A stretch of 38,774 bases of DNA from Rhodospirillales bacterium 20-60-12 (GTDB lineage Bacteria > Pseudomonadota > Alphaproteobacteria > Acetobacterales > Acetobacteraceae): positions 1 through 38,774 of the forward strand of contig NCAP01000010.1 in NCBI GenBank assembly GCA_002255495.1, in the 5' to 3' direction. A program made the translations under genes and the position numbers. Positions 8,317 to 16,216 of this stretch are shown here, piece after piece. The notes under the pieces were generated by a model that was given only the letters and a program-made list of their open reading frames with translations, made no database searches and had not been told where the DNA came from. Positions within the stretch are counted from its first letter, which is position 1. Each line of letters opens with the position of its first letter.

Positions 8317-8768
8317 ATGGGGAGGGGGCCGTCTTTCATGCGTTCCATGGCGAAGCGGGACGAGACATTGCGCAGGGGGATGGCGTTGATGAGGGTGCGG
8401 TAGAACTGGTCGTAGGCTGCGATATCGGGGACGATGACGTGGAGCAAATAGTCGACATCGCCGCTCATCCGCCAGGCGCCGACGATTTGCGGGGTTTGGG
8501 CGACGAGATCGGCGAAGCGTGAAAGCCAGGCGGCGGAGTGATCGGCGGTTTCGACCGAGACGAAGACGGAGACGGGGAGACCGAGCTGGTCGGGGTTGAG
8601 CAGCGCGACGCGCGCGACGATGACGCCCTGTTCCTCCATGCGTTTGATGCGTTTCCAGCATGGCGTTGCGGACAGGCCGACCTGATCGGCGATTTCATTA
8701 AGCGAGATACTGCAATCTTTCGCCAGCAGGCGAAGGATGGCGAGGTCGATACTGTCGGTTTCGTGCAT
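8313..8768 (-). CDS. Lrp/AsnC family transcriptional regulator
   Basis: A 151-residue regulator. The N-terminal winged helix-turn-helix is seen in [20 protein letters not shown] and [19 protein letters not shown] (residues 8-50). The C-terminal RAM/AsnC ligand domain includes VSVFVSVET and [13 protein letters not shown], with the usual effector-binding glycine-rich turn. Such proteins form dimers to hexadecamers and respond to amino acids. It is divergent from serC-serA with 111 bases between the starts, so control of serine synthesis or autoregulation is a reasonable inference. Its stop codon is supplied by the inverted end of the element at 8040-8316. Confidence 0.9.
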   Translation of the reverse strand: MHETDSIDLAILRLLAKDCSISLNEIADQVGLSATPCWKRIKRMEEQGVIVARVALLNPDQLGLPVSVFVSVETADHSAAWLSRFADLVAQTPQIVGAWRMSGDVDYLLHVIVPDIAAYDQFYRTLINAIPLRNVSSRFAMERMKDGPLPI

Positions 8769-8834
8769 GACCGATATGATGGCATGGGGAGATTGCGCTT
8801 TCCAGGGCGAATGTGTATTTGCCGTGTCGGGTCA

Positions 8835-8872
8835 CGCCTCCCCACCGAGGCGCTTTTCTTCTGTAAGGGAGA
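8835..8872 (+). promoter_or_regulatory. serC leader RNA hairpin near the ribosome binding site
   Basis: CGCCTC (8835-8840) pairs with GAGGCG (8847-8852) around loop CCCACC and is followed by CTTTTCTT, an attenuator-like arrangement. The loop-side CTCCC (8838-8842) is complementary to the serC Shine-Dalgarno GGGAG (8867-8871), so an alternative fold could hide it. A conserved serC leader RNA motif upstream of serC is described in alphaproteobacteria; position and shape agree, but I could not align this sequence to that model. Confidence 0.5.
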
Positions 8873-8879
8873 GTTATCA

Positions 8880-10058
8880 ATGCTAGACAGCGCCATTGCG
8901 GCTGCACAACCGACGGTTAAGCCGCATAATCCCCATTTTTCATCAGGTCCTTGTGCCAAGCGGCCAGGCTTTTCGCTGGATGCTCTGCAGGGGGCATTAT
9001 TGGGGCGAAGCCATAGGGCGAAGGAACCGAAAGCCAAGCTGAACGAGGTGATTACCCGTTCACGGGCGATTTTGGGCATGCCGGCCGATTGGCGGCTGGG
9101 CATTGTGCCGGCGTCTGACACGGGTGCCGTTGAGATGGCGATGTGGTCTGTGCTGGGTGCGCGGCCGGTCGATGTTCTGGCATTTGAGAGTTTTTCCGAA
9201 GCCTGGGCCACCGATGTCATCAAACAATTGAAACTGAGCGATGCGCGCGTGCTGGCGGCACCTTATGGTGATTTGCCGGATTTGAGTGCGGTTGATTTCG
9301 ATCATGACGTGGTGCTGGCCTGGAATGGCACAACGTCGGGCGTGCGGATTCCCAATGGCGATTGGATTGAAGCTGACCGCGGGGGATTGGTGATTGCGGA
9401 TGCGACATCAGCGGCGTTTGCCATGGATTTGCCGTGGGACAAGCTCGATATCGTCACCTGGTCATGGCAGAAAGTGCTGGGCGGCGAGGCAGCGCATGGC
9501 ATGCTGGCTTTGTCGCCGCGCGCGGTTGAGCGTTTGCTGAGTTACAAGCCGGCCTGGCCCTTGCCGAAGATTTTTCGCCTCACCTCGGGCGGCAAATTGA
9601 GCGAGGGCATTTTTGCCGGTGAGACGATCAACACGCCATCGATGTTAGCGGTGGAAGATGCGCTGGATGGCTTGCGTTGGGCCGAGAGCGAAGGCGGGCT
9701 GGCTGGATTGATGCGCCGCTCGCAGGCCAATCTTGCTGAGGTGGCCTCATGGGTTGCGCAGAACCAGCGGGTTGCGTTTTTGGCCAATGATCCGGCGACG
9801 ATTTCCTGTACCTCGATTTGTTTGCGCGTGACGGCACAATGGTTTGTCGAGCTTGATGCGGCGGGGCAGCAGGCGGCAGGTAAAAAAATTGCGGCGATCC
9901 TGGAAAAGCAGGGCGTCGGGTATGACATTGCCGCCTATCGTGACGCGCCGCCGGGATTGCGGATCTGGGGTGGTGCGACGGTTGAGACCAGCGACATTGC
10001 AGCCTTGCTGCCATGGATTGACTGGGCGATTGACCAGGTTGCCGGCGAAACTTTTTAA
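8880..10058 (+). CDS. serC: phosphoserine aminotransferase
   Basis: A 392-residue class V PLP aminotransferase of the alphaproteobacterial SerC type. It converts 3-phosphohydroxypyruvate and glutamate to phosphoserine. Signatures: [15 protein letters not shown] at the N-terminus, [31 protein letters not shown] (Asp binding the PLP ring nitrogen), and [13 protein letters not shown] with the Schiff-base Lys near 198. I chose ATG 8880 because AAGGGAGAG lies 7-8 bases upstream and homology begins just downstream; longer in-frame extensions overlap the divergent Lrp-family gene antisense and are not credible. serA starts 15 bases after its stop, forming a two-gene serine operon. Confidence 0.95.
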   Translation: MLDSAIAAAQPTVKPHNPHFSSGPCAKRPGFSLDALQGALLGRSHRAKEPKAKLNEVITRSRAILGMPADWRLGIVPASDTGAVEMAMWSVLGARPVDVLAFESFSEAWATDVIKQLKLSDARVLAAPYGDLPDLSAVDFDHDVVLAWNGTTSGVRIPNGDWIEADRGGLVIADATSAAFAMDLPWDKLDIVTWSWQKVLGGEAAHGMLALSPRAVERLLSYKPAWPLPKIFRLTSGGKLSEGIFAGETINTPSMLAVEDALDGLRWAESEGGLAGLMRRSQANLAEVASWVAQNQRVAFLANDPATISCTSICLRVTAQWFVELDAAGQQAAGKKIAAILEKQGVGYDIAAYRDAPPGLRIWGGATVETSDIAALLPWIDWAIDQVAGETF

Positions 10059-10073
10059 GATCGGAAATTCCCT

Positions 10074-11660
10074 ATGCCAAAAGTGTTGATCAGCGATAAA
10101 TTATCGCCGGCTGCCATTGATATTTTCAAACAGCGCGGCATCGAAGTTGATGTTAAAACCGGCCTGACGCCGGCTGATTTGCGCGCCATCATCGGTGAAT
10201 ATGATGGGCTTGCCATTCGCTCGGCGACGAAAGTGACGCGCGAAGTACTCGATGCCGCGAAAAATTTAAAAGTTGTCGGCCGGGCCGGCATCGGTGTCGA
10301 TAATGTCGATGTGAAATCGGCGACCTCGCGCGGTGTTGTGGTGATGAACACGCCATTCGGCAATGCCATCACCACCGCCGAACACGCAATTGCGCTGATG
10401 TTCGCACTCGCCCGACAATTGCCCGAGGCATCCGCCTCGACCAAGGCCGGCAAGTGGGAGAAGAACCGCTTCATGGGCGTGGAGCTGACCGGCAAGATTC
10501 TGGGCTTGATCGGCTGCGGCAATATCGGCTCGATCGTGGCGGATCGCGCGGTCGGGCTGAAAATGAAAGTTCTGGCTTATGACCCGTATTTAACCGAAGC
10601 GCGCGCTTTGGCGCTGGGCGTTGAAAAAGCTGAGCTCGACGCATTGTTCAGCCGGGCCGATTTCATAACCATCCATACGCCGCTGACCGATGCGACGCGC
10701 AATATCATCTCGCGTGAGGCGCTCGCCATGACCAAAAAGAGTGTGCGGATTATCAATTGCGCGCGCGGCGGATTGGTCGATGAGGCGGCTTTGTATGATG
10801 CTCTCGTGTCGGGGCATGTGGCGGGCGCGGCGCTCGATGTGTTTGAAACCGAGCCTGCGACCGACAATAAATTATTCAGCTTGGAAAATGTTGTGTGCAC
10901 GCCGCATTTGGGTGCTGCCACCACGGAAGCGCAAGAGAACGTCGCCTTGCAGGTCGCTGAGCAGATTTCGGATTATTTGCTCACCGGCGCGGTGACGAAT
11001 GCGGTGAACATGCCTTCGGTGAGTGCGGAAGACGCGCCGCGCTTGAAGCCTTACATGGAATTATGCCGTCTGCTCGGGCAATTCGCCGGCCAACTGACGC
11101 AAGCGAAGGACGGTGTAATTCGCCGGGTGCTGATTGAGTATGAAGGCCAGGCGGCGAATTTAAACCATCGCCCGCTGTCTGCCGCTGCCCTTGCCGGCTT
11201 GCTCGGGCCTGTGATGGAGGGCGTGAATATGGTCAGTGCGCCGGTATTGGCGCGCGATCATGGGATTGATGTCGCCGAGACGGTGCATGACCGGCCGAGT
11301 GAATATCAAACATTGATCCGCCTGACCATTACCACTGACAGCCAGACGCGTTCGGTGGCCGGCACATTATTCGGCCAAGGCAAACCGCGCCTTGTGGAAA
11401 TCAAGCATATTAAAGTCGAGGCCGATTTCGCCCGCCACATGCTGTATGTGACGAACAAGGATCAGCCTGGATTTATCGGCAAATTCGGCGCGACCTTGTC
11501 CGAGGCCGGCATCAATATCGCGACGTTCCATTTGGGCCGGGCGCAACAAGGCGGCGATGCAATCTGCCTGGTATCGATCGATGAGGATTTGTCCGACGAA
11601 GTGCTCGCTTCGGTGCGCAAATTGCCGCTTGTGATGCAAGCCACCGCACTCGCCTTTTAG
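10074..11660 (+). CDS. serA: D-3-phosphoglycerate dehydrogenase
   Basis: A 528-residue enzyme for the first committed step of serine synthesis, oxidising 3-phosphoglycerate with NAD. The order is substrate-binding domain (1-100), Rossmann domain with GLIGCGNIGSIVADRA (about 143-158), INCARGGLVDEAAL (catalytic Arg region), TPHLGAATTEAQ (catalytic His about 278), an intervening domain, and a C-terminal ACT domain (about 455-528, NKDQPGFIGKFGATLSEAGI) for serine feedback. This is the long type-I PGDH architecture. It partners serC directly upstream. The TAG stop coincides with the first three bases of a repeat element (TAGAGCGTGATGCG). Confidence 0.96.
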   Translation: MPKVLISDKLSPAAIDIFKQRGIEVDVKTGLTPADLRAIIGEYDGLAIRSATKVTREVLDAAKNLKVVGRAGIGVDNVDVKSATSRGVVVMNTPFGNAITTAEHAIALMFALARQLPEASASTKAGKWEKNRFMGVELTGKILGLIGCGNIGSIVADRAVGLKMKVLAYDPYLTEARALALGVEKAELDALFSRADFITIHTPLTDATRNIISREALAMTKKSVRIINCARGGLVDEAALYDALVSGHVAGAALDVFETEPATDNKLFSLENVVCTPHLGAATTEAQENVALQVAEQISDYLLTGAVTNAVNMPSVSAEDAPRLKPYMELCRLLGQFAGQLTQAKDGVIRRVLIEYEGQAANLNHRPLSAAALAGLLGPVMEGVNMVSAPVLARDHGIDVAETVHDRPSEYQTLIRLTITTDSQTRSVAGTLFGQGKPRLVEIKHIKVEADFARHMLYVTNKDQPGFIGKFGATLSEAGINIATFHLGRAQQGGDAICLVSIDEDLSDEVLASVRKLPLVMQATALAF

Positions 11661-11760
11661 AGCGTGATGCGTTATCACGCACCCGCTCTAGCCGTATTTT
11701 TCCGATCAATTTCATTGGTTTAGATGGAGTCAAGTGACTCCAACTAAACCAATATTGATC
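11658..11760. repeat. intergenic palindromic repeat, copy A
   Basis: Begins TAGAGCG (11658-11664), including the serA stop, and re-pairs with CGCTCTA (11684-11690); GCGTGAT/ATCACGC (11662-11668/11674-11680) forms an alternative hairpin. It continues with a long palindrome: GATCAAT (11704-11710) to ATTGATC (11754-11760), enclosing 19-base arms 11714-11732 and 11735-11753 with one mismatch. The start TAGAGCGTGATGCGTT recurs, inverted and with one change, at 25823-25839. It likely also acts as the serA terminator. Confidence 0.7.
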
Positions 11761-11777
11761 TGACGGCTGCTCGATTT

Positions 11778-11812
11778 CCATAACCAGGAGGCGTGGCCTC
11801 CTGGATTTATGG
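11778..11812. terminator. hairpin between serA and sufA, shared with the 8.1-kb element
   Basis: CCATAA-CCAGGAGGC, loop GTG, GCCTCCTGG-ATTTATGG. The CCAGGAGGC/GCCTCCTGG core is the same as at 8087-8107, so this is either a recurrent terminator cassette or a fragment of that repeat. It sits 20 bases beyond the sufA stop and about 115 beyond serA, and could end both convergent transcripts. Confidence 0.55.
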
Positions 11813-11832
11813 GGTGGCGATCGAGGCGATGA

Positions 11833-12201
11833 TCAGACGTGAAAGCTTTCGCCGCAGCCGCAACGGCCTTTTTCGTTTGGATTCTCGAAGGTGAAACCGG
11901 CGGTCAGCTTGTCGCTCCGGTAATCCATCGTGGTGCCGATGAGATAAAGTGTTGCTTTGCGGTCCACCAAAATGGTCAGGCCTTTGTCGGTGATTTTTTC
12001 ATCCGCAGGGCCCGGCTCGTCAACCCAATTCATATCGTAGGACATGCCGGAGCAGCCCTTGGAGTTGACGCTGATGCGCAGCAATTTTCCCGCCTGGCCT
12101 TTGGCGTAGAGCGAGGCGAGGCGTTCAGCCGCGGCGTCTGACAATTGCATCAGAGGCGGGATGGCGCGAGGCGGACGGGGCGTTTGGGTTGAGGCGCTCA
12201 T
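11833..12201 (-). CDS. sufA: SufA/IscA-type A-type iron-sulfur carrier
   Basis: A 122-residue A-type carrier that holds an Fe-S cluster and passes it to apoproteins. The three ligand cysteines are present: Cys50 in NSKGCSGMSY, and Cys114 and Cys116 in GRCGCGESF. The ATG at 12201-12199 is preferred because TAAGGAT lies upstream; a GTG nine codons earlier falls inside repeat B and adds non-homologous residues. It is the last gene of the suf operon, separated from sufT by about 113 bases occupied by that repeat, so its expression may be partly uncoupled from the rest. Confidence 0.93.
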   Translation of the reverse strand: MSASTQTPRPPRAIPPLMQLSDAAAERLASLYAKGQAGKLLRISVNSKGCSGMSYDMNWVDEPGPADEKITDKGLTILVDRKATLYLIGTTMDYRSDKLTAGFTFENPNEKGRCGCGESFHV

Positions 12202-12212
12202 GAGTATGATCC

Positions 12213-12317
12213 TTAGAGCAAAATTCACCTAAATTGAATTGAAAAATTCTATTTAGATGAGTGAATTTGCTCGTTAAATGAGGTTAGAGTGTTTTTCATC
12301 AGATAAAAAACACTCTA
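12213..12317. repeat. intergenic palindromic repeat, copy B (inside the suf operon)
   Basis: Two hairpins. One pairs GAGCAAAATTCACCTAAAT (12215-12233) imperfectly with ATTTAGATGAGTGAATTTGCTC (12251-12272). The other pairs TAGAGTGTTTTT (12285-12296) perfectly with AAAAACACTCTA (12306-12317). The outer TAG of the second is the sufT stop. From 12251 on it matches 25756-25820 at roughly four positions in five. In the operon it may terminate or stabilise mRNA between sufT and sufA. Confidence 0.75.
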
Positions 12318-12683
12318 GAACATGTTCAGCGAGAGTTGGGCTTCTTCGCTCATGCGGCTCGGGTCCCAAGGCGGGTCCCAGACGGTTTCGACCTCGACAT
12401 CGCTGACACCTTCGATCTGGCTGATCGCGACGCGCACGGCCTCGGGCAGTTCCTGCGCGCTGGGGCAGGCTGGTGCGGTGAGTGTCATTTCCACCTTGAT
12501 GGCGCCGTTATCGCTGATATTGATCGCGTAGATGAGGCCAAGTTCGTAGATATTCACCGGAATTTCCGGATCATAGACGGTGCAGATCGCCTCGATAATG
12601 CGCTCTTCCGACAAAAGCGGCTTGGTCTCGCCGTTCGGCGTCCAGGTGGTCAGCGGTGTTGATGGTTCGAGATGTTCATCCAT
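12315..12683 (-). CDS. sufT: SufT, MIP18/DUF59 family Fe-S maturation protein
   Basis: A 122-residue DUF59 protein. SufT homologues help deliver Fe-S clusters under high demand. Seen are EERIIEAICTVYDPEIPVNIYELGLIY (described here as residues about 26-52, the core DPEIPVNIYELGL motif), TLTAPACPSAQELP with the conserved Cys, and a C-terminal VWDPPWDPSRMSEEAQ. Its ATG overlaps the sufU 3' end by eight bases. The final codon pair plus TAG runs into repeat B, so the stop is supplied by the repeat; the family usually ends close to this point, so no obvious loss of function is expected. Confidence 0.9.
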   Translation of the reverse strand: MDEHLEPSTPLTTWTPNGETKPLLSEERIIEAICTVYDPEIPVNIYELGLIYAINISDNGAIKVEMTLTAPACPSAQELPEAVRVAISQIEGVSDVEVETVWDPPWDPSRMSEEAQLSLNMF

Positions 12684-13113
12684 GGCTCTGGTCTTTCAAA
12701 GCGGCGCGCAAAGCTTGCCAGGGGAGTGTGGCGCAGCGATGGCGCGAGCGATATTCGTGAACGCCGCCCAAGGCCCGCAGATCGGCCAGATCGGGTGTGG
12801 CGGGGGCTGTGCCGGTGCTGATCAGGCTTTCGAAGGCATCGGCCAATGCATAGATTTCTGCTTCGGTTTTGCCAAGCACGGCATCGCCCATGAGGTCAGA
12901 CGCGGCGGTGGTAATGGCGCATCCGCGGGTTTCGTGAGCGATGGCGGCGAGCTTGCCACCCGCACGCCGGATCCATAAATGTGTCCGGTCACCGCACATC
13001 GGGTTATCGCCTTCGGCATCGCCATCGAAGGCTGAAAGGCGGCCGGCATGATGCGGCGCCTTGGTGCGTTCCATGATGAGGCTTTGATACAGATCGGCGA
13101 TGTTATCGGACAT
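12676..13113 (-). CDS. sufU: SufU-type Fe-S scaffold/zinc sulfurtransferase
   Basis: A 145-residue SufU protein. It accepts persulfide sulfur from SufS through a zinc site. The ligands are visible: Cys40 and Asp42 (NPMCGDR), Cys65 (TRGCAI) and Cys127 (SRHRCATLPW). It keeps the SufU-type insertion between the second and third Cys that separates it from IscU. The ATG shares one base with the sufS TGA (TGATG), and sufT begins eight bases before its end. The presence of SufU rather than SufE suggests the Gram-positive-like sulfur transfer route in this SUF system, also known from several alphaproteobacteria. Confidence 0.92.
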   Translation of the reverse strand: MSDNIADLYQSLIMERTKAPHHAGRLSAFDGDAEGDNPMCGDRTHLWIRRAGGKLAAIAHETRGCAITTAASDLMGDAVLGKTEAEIYALADAFESLISTGTAPATPDLADLRALGGVHEYRSRHRCATLPWQALRAALKDQSHG

Positions 13114-14357
13114 CAGCCAAACACCTGTTTGACGCGCCGCAAGCCGGCTGCCAGCGCATCGATTTCGCCGCGCGTCGTATACAGCGCGAAGGAGGCACGG
13201 GCCGTGCTATCAACACCGAGGCGGCCCATCAGCGGTTCGGCGCAATGATGACCCGCCCGCACGGCGATGCCCTGCTTATCCAGCAATGTCGCGACATCAT
13301 GCGCGTGCACGCCATCGAGCGTGAACGATATAACGCCGCCACGATCCTGCGCGGCACCGAGAATATGCAACCCTTCAATAGCCGAGAGAACGGCGATGCC
13401 ATGCTCGGTGAGATCGCGCTCATGGGCGGCAATGGCATCGAAACCGATGGCGCTGACATAATCGATGGCGGCGCCAAGACCGATTGCTTCAAGAATGGCC
13501 GGCGTGCCGGCCTCGAAGCGAAATGGCGGTTTGGCCCAGGTGCTGCGCTCATAGGAAACACGATCGATCATGTCACCACCGCCCATGAAAGGCGGCATGG
13601 AATCGAGGATCTCGCGCCGTGCCCAGAGCACGCCGATGCCTGACGGCCCGTAGAGTTTATGGCCCGAAAACACATAGAAATCGGCGTCCAGAGCCTGCAC
13701 ATCAACAGCGCGATGAACCACCGCTTGCGAGCCATCGAGCAGAATTTTGGCGCCATAGCGATGCGCGAGGGCTGCAAGCCGGGCGGCTGGCGTGTAGGTG
13801 CCGAGCACGTTGGACATATGGGTGATGGAGAGCAGCGCCACATTGCCGTCGGCAAGTTTGGCCTCGACATCATCCATGTCGATCTCGCCGGCATCGGTGA
13901 TGCGGGCGATGCGCAATGTGATGCCGTGGGCATCACGCAGCATGTGCCAGGGCACGATATTGGCGTGATGTTCCATTTGCGAAATTAGCACGGCCTGGCC
14001 GGGCTTGATGTGGGTGCGGCCAAAACTATGAGCGACGAGATTGAGCGATTCTGTCGCGTTGCGGGTGAAGATGATTTCCGAGCGGTCACGCGCGTTGAGC
14101 AACGCCGCCACTTTGTCGCGCGCACCTTCATAGGCATCGGATGTGCGTTCGCTCATCCAATGCAAGCCGCGATGCACATTGGCATATTGGGTTTCCATGG
14201 CATTGACCATGGCATCAATCACGACGCGGGGCTTTTGCGCCGAGGCCGCGCTATCAAGAAAAACCAGCTTTTTATTATGGACGAGTTGACCCAGGATTGG
14301 AAAATCTGCACGGATTTTCTCGATATCCAATGTCGGGGCGTGCAAAACGTCGCTCAT
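13113..14357 (-). CDS. sufS: SufS group II cysteine desulfurase
   Basis: A 414-residue PLP enzyme that takes sulfur from cysteine for cluster assembly. Signatures: IRADFPILGQ and LVFLDSAASAQKP at the N-terminus, HHANIVPW, the Schiff-base Lys234 in SGHKLYGPSG, and the persulfide Cys372 in RAGHHCAEPLM, in the short loop typical of group II. I chose ATG 14357 (MSDVLHAPTLD), which forms an ATGA overlap with the sufD stop; a start six codons upstream also exists within sufD. Flanking sufD and sufU are its partners in the SUF machine. Confidence 0.95.
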   Translation of the reverse strand: MSDVLHAPTLDIEKIRADFPILGQLVHNKKLVFLDSAASAQKPRVVIDAMVNAMETQYANVHRGLHWMSERTSDAYEGARDKVAALLNARDRSEIIFTRNATESLNLVAHSFGRTHIKPGQAVLISQMEHHANIVPWHMLRDAHGITLRIARITDAGEIDMDDVEAKLADGNVALLSITHMSNVLGTYTPAARLAALAHRYGAKILLDGSQAVVHRAVDVQALDADFYVFSGHKLYGPSGIGVLWARREILDSMPPFMGGGDMIDRVSYERSTWAKPPFRFEAGTPAILEAIGLGAAIDYVSAIGFDAIAAHERDLTEHGIAVLSAIEGLHILGAAQDRGGVISFTLDGVHAHDVATLLDKQGIAVRAGHHCAEPLMGRLGVDSTARASFALYTTRGEIDALAAGLRRVKQVFG

Positions 14358-15475
14358 GATACAAGCTTGCTCCATGCGCCTTCGATGGCGCGTTCCAGCA
14401 AGGCGCGCGCCTGGTCATGGGTCACCGGGGCCAAAGCTTCATCGATGAAGGCGCGGATCAGCATGGCACGGGCTTCAGGTTCTGGAATACCGCGGCTGCG
14501 CAGATAGAAAATCTGCTCCGGATCCAGCGCGCCGATGGTCGCGCCGTGGCTGCATTTCACGTCATCGGCAAAAATTTCCAGCTCAGGTTTGCTGTCAATC
14601 TCGGCATGCGGCGAGAGCAAAAGCGCCTGGTTCATCTGGTAGCCGTCGGTTTTCTGTGCCGCGCGCGCAACTTCGATGCGGCCCTGGAAAACCCCCCGGC
14701 TATGGCCGGCCAGAACCGATTTCACGGTCTGGCGCGAGGCGCAATGGGGGGCATCGTGGCTGACGACGGAGGTGAAATCGGCGTGCTGGGTGCCCGCGAG
14801 CAATTGCGCGGCGTTGAGATGAATATCGGCCCCCGCGCCACCCAGCCGGGCATGAAATTCGGCGCGCGAGAGTTGCCCGCCGAGCACCAGGGAAAAACTT
14901 TCATAAGCGGCGGAGGCTGCAATATCGGCGAAAATCGTCGCCGTGTGAAATGCCGCCTCCGCCTCGTCCTGCAGGCGATAATGCGATAATTGTGCTGCGT
15001 CCGCCAGGCTGATTTCACTGACCGGATTATGCCAGTAAACGCCTTCGCCCTGAGCGATATCGATCAATGTGAGTTTAGCATTCCGCCCCAGGCTGATCCG
15101 GTGGCGCGGGAATAGCGCGATCGGCGCACCGGCTTGGCTGATCGAGATCAGAAGGATGGCGCCGGCATCTACATCATCGGGAATATCGATGGCGATGCCG
15201 GCTTGCCGATGTTGGGCGTTCAATATCGCGAGCGGCAGATCCGACTTGGTTGCTTCATGCGACGACAGACGCGCCCAGGCGGGCAGGACCGAGAGTGCCT
15301 CATCGAGAAAGCCATTGACGAACACGATGCGATTCATCGCCAGATCCGGCAGCAACGCGCTGTCGATGGCGGCTGGTGCAGGGGCCGCGAAGGCGAAGGA
15401 TTTCAGCGCCTTGAGATCGGTATAATGCCAGGCTTCCAAATGGCGGCCGGGCAGATTGGCGAGCAGGTCGCTCAT
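14354..15475 (-). CDS. sufD: SufD scaffold subunit
   Basis: A 373-residue SufB/SufD-family protein. It forms the SufBC2D scaffold complex with SufB and the ATPase SufC. The central beta-helix is suggested by repeated short hydrophobic strands (residues about 90-300). The C-terminal section has the family motif KPELEIFADDVKCSHGATIGALD, containing the conserved Cys and His near the SufB interface, then FYLRSRGIPEPEA. It overlaps sufC at its start (ATGA, 15472-15475) and sufS at its end (ATGA). Divergent compared with SufB, as usual. Confidence 0.94.
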   Translation of the reverse strand: MSDLLANLPGRHLEAWHYTDLKALKSFAFAAPAPAAIDSALLPDLAMNRIVFVNGFLDEALSVLPAWARLSSHEATKSDLPLAILNAQHRQAGIAIDIPDDVDAGAILLISISQAGAPIALFPRHRISLGRNAKLTLIDIAQGEGVYWHNPVSEISLADAAQLSHYRLQDEAEAAFHTATIFADIAASAAYESFSLVLGGQLSRAEFHARLGGAGADIHLNAAQLLAGTQHADFTSVVSHDAPHCASRQTVKSVLAGHSRGVFQGRIEVARAAQKTDGYQMNQALLLSPHAEIDSKPELEIFADDVKCSHGATIGALDPEQIFYLRSRGIPEPEARAMLIRAFIDEALAPVTHDQARALLERAIEGAWSKLVS

Positions 15476-16215
15476 GCAGCCTCCAGGCCCGCATAGCCAT
15501 GGGCTTCGAGCTCATGCGCCAATTCCGGGCCGCCGGAGCGGACGATGCGGCCATTGGCCAGAACATGCACGTAATCGGGCACGATATGATCGAGCAGGCG
15601 TTGATAATGAGTAATAACAAGAGCCGAGAAATCGGGGCCGCGCAGGGCGTTCACACCATCGGCGACGATTTTCAACGCATCGATGTCAAGCCCGGAATCG
15701 GTTTCATCGAGGATGGCAATGCGCGGCCGCAATAGCGCCATTTGCAGCACCTCGTTGCGCTTTTTCTCACCGCCGGAGAAGCCGACATTGACATTGCGCT
15801 TGAGCATGTCTTCGGGCATCGCGAGGCGCTTGATTTCCGCACGGGCGCGCTTGAGGAAGGCGACAGCGTCCAACTCGGGTTCGCCGCGGGCGCGCAAAAT
15901 GGCGTTCAGCGCGGTGCGGATGAAATTCGCGTTGCCAACGCCGGGCAGTTCGACCGGATATTGAAAGGCGAGGAACACGCCGGCGGCCGCACGTTCCTCG
16001 GGCGCCATGGCAAGCAGATCAACCCCGTTTAATGTGGCAGTGCCGCCGGTGACTTCATAGCCATCGCGGCCGGAGAGCACATAGGACAAGGTTGATTTAC
16101 CAGCGCCGTTCGGACCCATGATGGCATGGATTTCGCCTTGCGGCACGACCAGATCGATGCCGCGCAGGATTTCCTTATCGTCGATACGCGCGGAAAGATT
16201 TTTGATTTCCAACAT
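15472..16215 (-). CDS. sufC: SufC ATPase subunit
   Basis: A 247-residue ABC-type ATPase of the SUF scaffold. Walker A is GPNGAGKST (about 33-41), the signature motif is VGFSGGEKKRNEVLQ, Walker B is IAILDETDSGLDIDALK, and the switch His is in ALVITHYQRLLD. I prefer ATG 16215 (MLEIKNLS), which begins two bases after the sufB TGA; the TTG three codons earlier would overlap sufB. It lacks membrane segments, as expected for a cytosolic energiser of cluster assembly. Confidence 0.96.
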   Translation of the reverse strand: MLEIKNLSARIDDKEILRGIDLVVPQGEIHAIMGPNGAGKSTLSYVLSGRDGYEVTGGTATLNGVDLLAMAPEERAAAGVFLAFQYPVELPGVGNANFIRTALNAILRARGEPELDAVAFLKRARAEIKRLAMPEDMLKRNVNVGFSGGEKKRNEVLQMALLRPRIAILDETDSGLDIDALKIVADGVNALRGPDFSALVITHYQRLLDHIVPDYVHVLANGRIVRSGGPELAHELEAHGYAGLEAA

Positions 16216-16216
16216 G

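Noticed and set aside
8538-8879. Long N-terminal extension of serC
   Set aside because: Overlaps the divergent Lrp-family gene antisense, lacks homology, and a good ribosome binding site marks the start at 8880.
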